Shown here: positions 48,653 to 54,801 of the stretch, piece after piece
Position numbering within the stretch: position 1 is the stretch's first letter
How the letters are laid out: each line of letters opens with the position of its first letter
The notes under the pieces: model-generated
The model's database searches: none
What the model was told of the DNA's origin: nothing
The model's input: only the letters and a program-made list of their open reading frames with translations
Position numbers and translations under genes: made by a program
Source: a virus
Virus record (IMG/VR): IMGVR_UViG_3300030101_000387
Coordinates: 1-54,801 of that record
Strand: one strand, 5' to 3'
DNA: 54,801 bases

Positions 48653-48853
48653 ATGAAAACGTTTGTTGTTGTAATAAGTATGTGGGGTAATACAGGCACA
48701 GAATGGGTTTACACTGGTAACCAGTATGTTATGCAGGAACTGTTTACCAAAGAACAGTGTCAACAAATTGTTCAAAGTTCTAACTGGAAAAAGTACGAAG
48801 ATAATAAATACTACGGTTTGCAGTTTGATTGTTTTAATAAGGATGACCGCTAA
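48653..48853 (+). CDS. Small protein between terminase and portal (66 aa)
   Basis: Product MKTFVVVISMWGNTGTEWVY, then TGNQYVMQELFTKEQCQQIV, then WKKYEDNKYYGLQFDCFNKD. The N-terminal strand and two cysteines suggest a small folded domain. It starts two bases after the terminase stop, and its stop overlaps the portal ATG. This kind of gene is common in marine phages at this place; the function is not known. Confidence 0.68.
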   Translation: MKTFVVVISMWGNTGTEWVYTGNQYVMQELFTKEQCQQIVQSSNWKKYEDNKYYGLQFDCFNKDDR

Positions 48854-50964
48854 TGGCAGAAATAGACGATCTATCATTTGAGACAGATGAAGTAATTGCT
48901 GCAGAGAATCAAGAGGATACTCTTTTTTCTAGTGTAAGTAACGTTGTTACATTTGTTAATGACCGATACAAACGTGCAGAGGATGCTCGTAATGCTGACG
49001 AAGAACGTTGGCTTAGGGCTTACAGAAACTATCGTGGTATATATGGACCTGACGTTCAATTTACTTCTAGTGAAAAATCAAAAGTTTTTGTTAAGGTAAC
49101 CAAGACTAAAACACTTGCTGCCTACGGACAAATTGTAGATGTGCTGTTTGGCAACAATAAGTTTCCTCTTTCTATTGACCCATCAGTATTACCAGATGGA
49201 GTAGCAGATGCTGTCCACATTAATATTGATCCGAATGCTGAAAAAGCTACGGATGTACTTCGTGACTCGTTCACAAAAGAAACGACAAAACCGTACCTCA
49301 TAGGTCCAGACACAGAGTTAAAGCCTGGTGAAACTATGGCTGATCTTAGACGTAGGCTAGGACCAGTAGAGGATAAAGTAGCACCTGTTTCAGAAAAAAT
49401 AATAGAAGGTGACGGTAGCACACCTACAAGCGTAACTTTCCATCCTGCTATGATAGCAGCTAAAAAGATGGAAAAGAAAATACATGATCAGCTACAAGAA
49501 AGCGGAGCTTCCAAACACTTACGTAGTATGGCCTTTGAGATGGCGTTGCTAGGTACAGGTGTAATGAAAGGACCGTTTGCCGTAGACAAAGAGTATCCTA
49601 ACTGGGATGACGAAGGAGACTACGATCCGTTAGTAAAAACTGTGCCATCCACCAATCATGTATCAGTGTGGAACTTTTATCCTGACCCTGTTGCTTCCTC
49701 TATGGATGATGCAGAGTACGTAATTGAAAGACATAAGATGTCACGCAATCAGTTACGTGCTTTAAAAGGCAGACCATACTTTATTGATGACGCTATTGAA
49801 AGTGCGATAGACGCAGGACCAGACTACGTGCGTAAGCATTGGGAAATGAAGATGGAGGATGACGATACTGCTCCTTCAGACACAGAGCGTTGGCAAGTCC
49901 TAGAGTTCTGGGGGTACGTTGACACAGATATACTAGAAGAAAATGGTATCAACATTCCTGCTGATCTAAAAGATTTAGACGAGCTAAGTGCAAACATATG
50001 GATAGTTAATGGCAAAGTGATTCGCTGTTTGTTAAATCCATTTAAGCCTGCACGTATTCCTTACTACGCAGTTCCATACGAGCATAACCCTTACTCATTC
50101 TTTGGTGTAGGTATCGCAGAAAACATGGACGATACACAAACTCTGATGAATGGTTTCATGCGTATGGCCGTTGACAACGCAGTTCTTTCTGGTAACTTGC
50201 TTATTGAGATAGACGAAACTAACTTAGTACCGGGTCAAGACATGAGTGTGTATCCTGGCAAGGTCTTTCGCAGACAGGGAGGTGCTCCTGGTCAAGCCAT
50301 CTTTGGCACTAAGTTTCCAAACGTTGCAGGTGAAAACATGCAGCTATTCGACAAAGCAAGAGTATTAGCAGATGAATCAACTGGTTTCCCATCTTTCGCT
50401 CATGGTCAGACAGGCATTAGTGGAGTTGGCCGTACTGCTTCTGGCATTTCTATGCTTATGTCTGCTGCCAACGGTAGCATTAGGACTGTTGTAAAGAATG
50501 TAGACGATTATCTAATAGCACCTATAGGTAGAGCATTCTTTGCGTTCAATATGCAGTTTGACTTTGATGAAAGTATTCGTGGAGATCTAGAGGTTAAAGC
50601 TAACGGTACTGAAAGCCTCATGGCTAACGAAGTACGTAGTCAACGCTTGATGCAGTTCTTACAAGTAACATCAAATCCAATGTTAGCACCTTTTGCAAAG
50701 ATGGATTATATTGTACGAGAGATTGCTAAGAGCATGGATCTAGACCCCGACAAAGTTACAAACTCTATGGCTGATGCTGCAATACAAGCTGAAATCATGA
50801 AAGGTTTCCAACAACCTATGCCTGAGCAACCACAGGCCCAACCTCAAGAAGAGACACCTGCAGGAGCAGACGTGCAAGATCCTACAGGAGCAGGCGGTGG
50901 TAACATAGGTACAGGCGTAGCACCAGCCCCAGATGAACAAGGTTTTAGCGGTAATGTCGCTTAA
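48853..50964 (+). CDS. Portal protein (head-to-tail connector)
   Basis: The protein has 703 residues, the length of podoviral portals. It starts right after the terminase block. Features are a long helical wing region (FVNDRYKRAEDARNADEERW, residues about 35-60), WNFYPDPVASSMDDAEYVIE (about 274-293), and a stem/crown region with FGVGIAENMDDTQTLMNGFM (about 417-436) followed by the C-terminal acidic/Pro-Gln-rich tail (about 655-703). Twelve copies would form the DNA channel at the vertex. It overlaps both neighbours. Confidence 0.85.
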   Translation: MAEIDDLSFETDEVIAAENQEDTLFSSVSNVVTFVNDRYKRAEDARNADEERWLRAYRNYRGIYGPDVQFTSSEKSKVFVKVTKTKTLAAYGQIVDVLFGNNKFPLSIDPSVLPDGVADAVHINIDPNAEKATDVLRDSFTKETTKPYLIGPDTELKPGETMADLRRRLGPVEDKVAPVSEKIIEGDGSTPTSVTFHPAMIAAKKMEKKIHDQLQESGASKHLRSMAFEMALLGTGVMKGPFAVDKEYPNWDDEGDYDPLVKTVPSTNHVSVWNFYPDPVASSMDDAEYVIERHKMSRNQLRALKGRPYFIDDAIESAIDAGPDYVRKHWEMKMEDDDTAPSDTERWQVLEFWGYVDTDILEENGINIPADLKDLDELSANIWIVNGKVIRCLLNPFKPARIPYYAVPYEHNPYSFFGVGIAENMDDTQTLMNGFMRMAVDNAVLSGNLLIEIDETNLVPGQDMSVYPGKVFRRQGGAPGQAIFGTKFPNVAGENMQLFDKARVLADESTGFPSFAHGQTGISGVGRTASGISMLMSAANGSIRTVVKNVDDYLIAPIGRAFFAFNMQFDFDESIRGDLEVKANGTESLMANEVRSQRLMQFLQVTSNPMLAPFAKMDYIVREIAKSMDLDPDKVTNSMADAAIQAEIMKGFQQPMPEQPQAQPQEETPAGADVQDPTGAGGGNIGTGVAPAPDEQGFSGNVA

Positions 50965-51148
50965 GTCTTTTGTAAACAACAAAGCACAGTGGGATTCATT
51001 CTGTGAAGAACTTGACTTAGAGATTGCAGACCTGCATAAACGTCTAGAGCAATCAGAGAGTATAGTAGAAATCCATCAAACTCAGGGTGGTATTCGTGCG
51101 TTACGTAGGCTAAAATATTTGAGGGAAAAATTTAATGGCACTAAATGA
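50954..51148 (+). CDS. Small helical protein after portal (64 aa)
   Basis: The ATG at 50954 lies inside the portal end and is preferred over 50933. The product is one long helix pair (MSLKSFVNNKAQWDSFCEEL, then LHKRLEQSESIVEIHQTQGG, then IRALRRLKYLREKF). Similar small helical proteins follow the portal in many marine podoviruses and may help head assembly. It overlaps the next ATG by 14 bases. Confidence 0.68.
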   Translation: MSLKSFVNNKAQWDSFCEELDLEIADLHKRLEQSESIVEIHQTQGGIRALRRLKYLREKFNGTK

Positions 51149-52526
51149 AGACAACCAAATGGTATTAGCTTTTATGACAGAGGCTGAAGAGGTAGACCCT
51201 GTATCAGGTAATGAAGTACCTCCAGGCTCACTACCTGAAGAAGTACGTGATGACATTCCTGCACGTTTATCTGAGGGTGAGTATGTAGTACCTGCTGATG
51301 TTCTTCGTTTTTACGGTGTTAAGTTTTTTGAAGACCTACGAGAAAATGCTAAGATGGAACTAGCTCGTATGGATAGGGAGGGGCGTATTGGTGGTGAACC
51401 CATACCAGAGGAAAGACTTTCTGATGAAGAGAAAGCAGAGCTAGACGCTATTGGTGCAGCAGTTGGTGGCTTCATTACAGAACAACCTTCACAGTCTACA
51501 ATGCCTGATCCTTATCAACAACAACAGATGATGTACAGACAAGGTGCACCTGTTGCTATGGGTAACGCAGGTTACGATGATGGTGGTGTAGTTAGAGAGA
51601 ATGATCCTACACAAGCTGACTTTGATTTTAGCAAGTATATGGCAGGGTTTTCTTTTGCTACTCCTAATGCATTTGTTCCTGTCTTGATGTACAAAGAAGG
51701 TGAAAATCCTAAATATGCTACTACCCAAGAGATGTATGATCAACTGTTAAGTGATGGGTGGACTACTAAACTTATACAAACCACAACAGAAACCACAGTA
51801 GGTGAAGAGCCAGAAGTAAGTGACAGTGACTCTAGTGATCCAATCTCTACGAGTGTATCCTCTACTGCTGAGTCAATGGACGATAAAGACTTAGAAAAAA
51901 CAACTAAAGGCCTAGGCTTACTAGCTGATCTATCTACTGCACTAGCAGGTTCATTAGGAATACCTGTAACTGCTCTTATAAACGCTAAAGCTGTAGCAGC
52001 TTACAATGATAAACTGACAGATCAAAGTAAACGTAAAGGAAGTATCTTCGGTGGTGAAGGTAGCATCTACGAAGGTTTAGCTGATACGGATGGTATAGAA
52101 GGTAAGTCTTTTGGCGATACATGGTTAGGTGACTTACTTGGTTTTGACGATAAAGGTTTTGGTGTACAGGGAGCTAAACTAAGAGATTCATTCATGGGTG
52201 CACGTAGAGGTGTGGATACAACCCAACTTAAAGGAAGTACTGCAGGAAGTGGTACAAATGTAAGTAACAAACCTAGTTCAGGACCAACACCGACAGTTAT
52301 TCCAACAGGAGCAACCTTGAAACAAGGAACTGTACTAAACAAAGATGATGATCCTGTTATTTTTAGTAAAGATAGTAGCGGCAATACAATAGGACAAAAT
52401 CAATCTACTATTGGACCAAGTGGATCTTTCGATGATTCTCAATTAGGTAAATCTTCCTCTCAGCGTGAAAAGAATGAAGCAGATGCAAGCGTTACATTTG
52501 ATAAAGAAAAAAATATAGGCATATAA
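51135..52526 (+). CDS. Structural or head-assembly protein, unknown (463 aa)
   Basis: N-terminal conserved-looking segment (EVRDDIPARLSEGEYVVPAD, then VLRFYGVKFFEDLRENAKME, about residues 35-80) that is frequent in marine phage head-region proteins. A Gln/Met linker follows (YQQQQMMYRQGAP, about 123-137). The long C-terminal half is acidic, Ser/Thr/Gly-rich and probably partly disordered. It lies between portal and scaffold, so a head-assembly role is likely. No catalytic motif is seen. Confidence 0.65.
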   Translation: MALNEDNQMVLAFMTEAEEVDPVSGNEVPPGSLPEEVRDDIPARLSEGEYVVPADVLRFYGVKFFEDLRENAKMELARMDREGRIGGEPIPEERLSDEEKAELDAIGAAVGGFITEQPSQSTMPDPYQQQQMMYRQGAPVAMGNAGYDDGGVVRENDPTQADFDFSKYMAGFSFATPNAFVPVLMYKEGENPKYATTQEMYDQLLSDGWTTKLIQTTTETTVGEEPEVSDSDSSDPISTSVSSTAESMDDKDLEKTTKGLGLLADLSTALAGSLGIPVTALINAKAVAAYNDKLTDQSKRKGSIFGGEGSIYEGLADTDGIEGKSFGDTWLGDLLGFDDKGFGVQGAKLRDSFMGARRGVDTTQLKGSTAGSGTNVSNKPSSGPTPTVIPTGATLKQGTVLNKDDDPVIFSKDSSGNTIGQNQSTIGPSGSFDDSQLGKSSSQREKNEADASVTFDKEKNIGI

Positions 52527-52543
52527 AACTAAATTCCATATAA

Positions 52544-52575
52544 CTATAAGGCTACCCAGCTACGGCTGGCCCCAA
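52544..52575 (+). other. Hairpin with UACG tetraloop before the scaffold gene
   Basis: CCAGC and GCTGG flank a TACG loop closed by C-G, a UNCG-type tetraloop, inside the 66-base gap ahead of the scaffold. GGAGAAAAC follows and serves as the ribosome binding site. There is no T-run. It may mark mRNA processing or boost downstream translation. Confidence 0.4.
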
Positions 52576-52592
52576 CATAAGGAGAAAACAAA

Positions 52593-53552
52593 ATGGCTGA
52601 AGTAGAACAAGTAGAGGTGCATTCCGCATCTCATATGCGTAACCAAGCAAGAATCAATAAGGATGAAGCAGAGTTACGTGAACTGTTAAAAGAAGCAGGA
52701 TACACACAGGAAGATGAAACTCAAGAAGAACCTGTTGAAGCTGAAGCTGAACCCGATAGCAAAGAGCCTGAAGCTGAACCAGTACAGGCAGAGGGTGATA
52801 CCAAACAAGAAGAAGAACCTAAAGCAGAAGCACAAAAAGCAGATGACGGTGATGATGACCTGAGTGCTGAAGAAAAGACTTTCAAGCAACGCTACGGTGA
52901 CATCAGGCGGCACATGAAAGATAAGGAAGAAGAGTGGAAACGCAAGTTCGACAAACTAGAAGAACAGTTACAGTCTGCAGCTAAGAATGAACTTGTACTA
53001 CCTAAGTCCGAAAAAGAGATAGAAGCTTGGTCTAAGAAGTATCCTGATGTAGCAGGTATAGTAGAAGCGATAGCAGATAAGAAAGCACAGGAACGTTCTT
53101 CAGATATAGATAAACGTTTGAAAGAAGTAGAAGAGCTAAGAGTTACAGCTAAACGTGAAAAAGCTGAAGCTGAACTAGCTGTGATGCATCCTGACTTCAA
53201 CACCATTCGTGAGGATGATTTATTCCATGAGTGGGCAAAAGAGCAACCCAAGTGGGTGCAAGATGCTTTGTATGAGAATGTAGATGATGCTAAATCGGTA
53301 TCTCGTGTAATCGATCTTTACAAGTCGGACAAGGGCATTACTAATAAAACAAAGAAACCCTCAGAAGATAAAAATGCAGCAGCTTCTGTGACAACAAAAC
53401 GTACTACGACACCTAACGCTAGTGAAGAGACAAACTATCTAAGAGAGTCTCAGGTAGCTAAGATGTCGATTAAAGAATACGAGAAGCGTCAAGAAGAAAT
53501 AATGGACGCCCAACGTAACGGAAAGTTTATTTACGATGTGTCAAGAAAATAG
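52593..53552 (+). CDS. Scaffolding protein
   Basis: The protein has 319 residues and directly precedes the capsid gene, the usual place for the scaffold. Residues about 30-90 are extremely Glu-rich with repeated EAEP/EPE units. A Lys/Glu coiled coil follows (KDKEEEWKRKFDKLEEQLQS, about 110-135; EEWKR region). The C-terminus is basic and Ser/Thr-rich (about 245-319). It would guide capsid assembly and then leave. ATG with GGAGAAAACAAA upstream. Confidence 0.78.
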   Translation: MAEVEQVEVHSASHMRNQARINKDEAELRELLKEAGYTQEDETQEEPVEAEAEPDSKEPEAEPVQAEGDTKQEEEPKAEAQKADDGDDDLSAEEKTFKQRYGDIRRHMKDKEEEWKRKFDKLEEQLQSAAKNELVLPKSEKEIEAWSKKYPDVAGIVEAIADKKAQERSSDIDKRLKEVEELRVTAKREKAEAELAVMHPDFNTIREDDLFHEWAKEQPKWVQDALYENVDDAKSVSRVIDLYKSDKGITNKTKKPSEDKNAAASVTTKRTTTPNASEETNYLRESQVAKMSIKEYEKRQEEIMDAQRNGKFIYDVSRK

Positions 53553-53581
53553 TTGACAAATTAAATTACGTAAGTAAAACT
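53553..53581 (+). promoter_or_regulatory. Possible promoter before the capsid gene
   Basis: TTGACA at 53553-53558, 17 bases, then AAAACT. The -10 is poor. The same TTGACA-N17-AAAACT arrangement occurs at 42755-42783. It starts right after the scaffold stop. Confidence 0.3.
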
Positions 53582-53584
53582 ATG

Positions 53585-53616
53585 GCATATACACCCTAAT
53601 TGGTGTGTATGCTTTT
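53585..53616 (+). terminator. Hairpin terminator/attenuator between scaffold and capsid
   Basis: GCATATACACC at 53585-53595 pairs with GGTGTGTATGC at 53602-53612 (one G-T wobble) around a six-base loop, followed by TTTT. Termination may be partial, setting the ratio of scaffold to capsid, or it may act as an mRNA end with a promoter downstream. The remaining leader (53617-53774) has no gene. Confidence 0.55.
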
Positions 53617-53774
53617 ACAAGCACTAGCCACAAAAAGACTTACCTCAAAGTATAGGCCCAGTGCAGACAGGTAGGCCAACCTTTCTGTAAACTGACTACC
53701 CTGATACCAAGAGCCTCTTTATAGTGGATATGTAGTGTCAATTATCACGCCATATCTATAAAGGAGATTTAATT

Positions 53775-54801
53775 ATGGCTATAGCAGTTGCCTCTGGCAA
53801 AACAGGATTTGACGGCAATTTCAGTCCGATAATCTATTCCAAACAAGCACAGATTGCTCTGAGAAAAGCATCTGTTGCAAACGCAATCACTAACAACTCC
53901 TACTTTGGAGAGATTGCAAACCAAGGTGATGTAGTTCGCATCCAGAAAGAGCCTGATGTAACAGTCAACGCTCTTGAGCGTAAAACTGCAATCAGCGTAG
54001 AAGACTTAGACGATTCTGAGTTTTCACTCACCATTGACAAAGCTAACTACTTTGCTTTCAAAATGGATGACATCGAAGATCAGTTCGCATCTGTTGACTT
54101 CGTAAGCCTAGCTGCAGATAGAGCAGCATACAAAATGGCTGACGCAATGGACGCAGACTTGCTTCAGTATATGTCAGGTCACGCTGCAAACGGTGCTATC
54201 ACTACTACCTCTTCAGGTACAGCACAGCACCCAACATCAGGTGAGCTTAACGGTGAATTTCTAAAAGTAAACCGTTTAGATATGTCCGACATTGGACACA
54301 TCACAACATCAGCTTCATCAGGTACAACTGGTGACTCCATTCCTCTAGCTGCACGTCTTCCAGGTGCAACAGCGTTGTCTACATCTGTGACATCTCCGTT
54401 GACTGTGATCGCACGTATGGCTCGTCAGATGGATACAGCAAATGTTGACTCACGAGGCAGATGGCTCGTTGTTGACCCAGTGTTCATGGAAATCTTGAAA
54501 GACGAAGATTCACGTCTATTAAACTCTGATTTCGGTGGCTCAGGTCTACAAAACGGATTAGCTGTTAACAACTTACACGGCTTCCGACTTTATGTATCTA
54601 ACAACCTACCTGCTAAAGGTACAGGTGCAGGTACATCAGGTTCATCAGCACAAGATGATCATTACGGTGTTATCTTGGCAGGTCAGGAAGATGCGGTTGC
54701 TTCTGCAGAGCAGATCAACAAAGTTGAAAACTACCGTGATCCAGACTCATTTGCAGACATTGTACGTGGTATGCACCTATATGGTCGCAAAATCTTGCGC
54801 C
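53775..54801 (+). CDS. Major capsid protein, N-terminal part (continues at base 1)
   Basis: The gene starts at ATG 53775 with AAGGAG eight bases upstream and runs off the contig end; with bases 1-137 it encodes 354 residues. It begins AIAVASGKTGFDGNFSPIIY, then YFGEIANQGDVVRIQKEPDV, then FAFKMDDIEDQFASVDFVSL, and later WLVVDPVFMEILKDEDSRLL, the pattern of P22-like coat (HK97-fold) capsids in marine podoviruses. It forms the shell on the scaffold encoded just before it. It is the natural end of the packaging/head block in the circular order. Confidence 0.93.
   Translation, partial: MAIAVASGKTGFDGNFSPIIYSKQAQIALRKASVANAITNNSYFGEIANQGDVVRIQKEPDVTVNALERKTAISVEDLDDSEFSLTIDKANYFAFKMDDIEDQFASVDFVSLAADRAAYKMADAMDADLLQYMSGHAANGAITTTSSGTAQHPTSGELNGEFLKVNRLDMSDIGHITTSASSGTTGDSIPLAARLPGATALSTSVTSPLTVIARMARQMDTANVDSRGRWLVVDPVFMEILKDEDSRLLNSDFGGSGLQNGLAVNNLHGFRLYVSNNLPAKGTGAGTSGSSAQDDHYGVILAGQEDAVASAEQINKVENYRDPDSFADIVRGMHLYGRKILR
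54703..54801. repeat. 99-bp direct terminal repeat, right copy
   Basis: It is identical to bases 1-99. Merging the copies closes the circle to 54,702 bp and restores the capsid gene in frame. Confidence 0.95.

Overview
The window is a complete marine podovirus-type phage genome assembled as a circle. The first 99 bases are repeated exactly as the last 99 (54703-54801), so the unit genome is 54,702 bp. The cut falls inside the major capsid gene, whose N-terminal part lies at 53775-54801 and whose C-terminal part lies at 1-137. The DNA is AT-rich and coding is dense. I place the phage in the HMO-2011 type (the group named after a SAR116 phage). The reasons are genome size, gene order, an integrase, no phage RNA polymerase, and above all a family A DNA polymerase with a DnaJ-like CxxCxGxG zinc finger between its exonuclease and polymerase domains. 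That placement is recalled knowledge, not a search result. The host is probably a marine alphaproteobacterium, but nothing in the sequence proves it.

The genome has two opposed arms. The right-to-left (minus) arm, 41469 down to 23047, is the early and replication arm. From its upstream end it holds a gp88-like protein and a run of about twenty very small unknown genes that include a C5-cytosine DNA methyltransferase. Next come a tyrosine integrase, a zinc-ribbon/TOPRIM primase, a DnaB-like helicase, DNA polymerase, a probable ssDNA-binding protein, a PD-(D/E)XK exonuclease and a T7-type endonuclease I. The arm ends with a DUF3310 protein, MazG, a B12-dependent (class II) ribonucleotide reductase, and a few tiny genes. 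Neighbours overlap by ATGA, GTGA or TAATG junctions almost throughout, so the arm reads as one or very few transcripts.

The left-to-right (plus) arm starts near 42761 and runs across the artificial junction to 23025. It carries small proteins (several very basic), terminase small and large subunits, portal, a structural protein, scaffold, major capsid, adaptor, nozzle-like protein, tail fibres (one fibre pair duplicated), a tail-fibre chaperone, internal virion proteins, a GH19-type lysin with a peptidoglycan-binding domain, and a 3-TM holin. The arms converge at a terminator hairpin at 23029-23057.

The only long gene-free stretch is 41470-42760, between the divergent arms. It holds a strongly folded segment just upstream of the early arm, short direct repeats, a spaced 13-bp inverted repeat, three copies of an ATGTT-N-AACAT palindrome, an A-tract and sigma70-like promoter boxes. 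This is the likely control region and possibly the replication origin and attP. The most unusual points are this control region, the terminase locus (large subunit with no ATG before Walker A, its likely N-terminal module in another frame behind an ATA), the polymerase zinc finger, a lysin with its cell-wall-binding domain inserted into the catalytic domain, and a 68-residue protein resembling anti-CBASS Acb2 hairpins.
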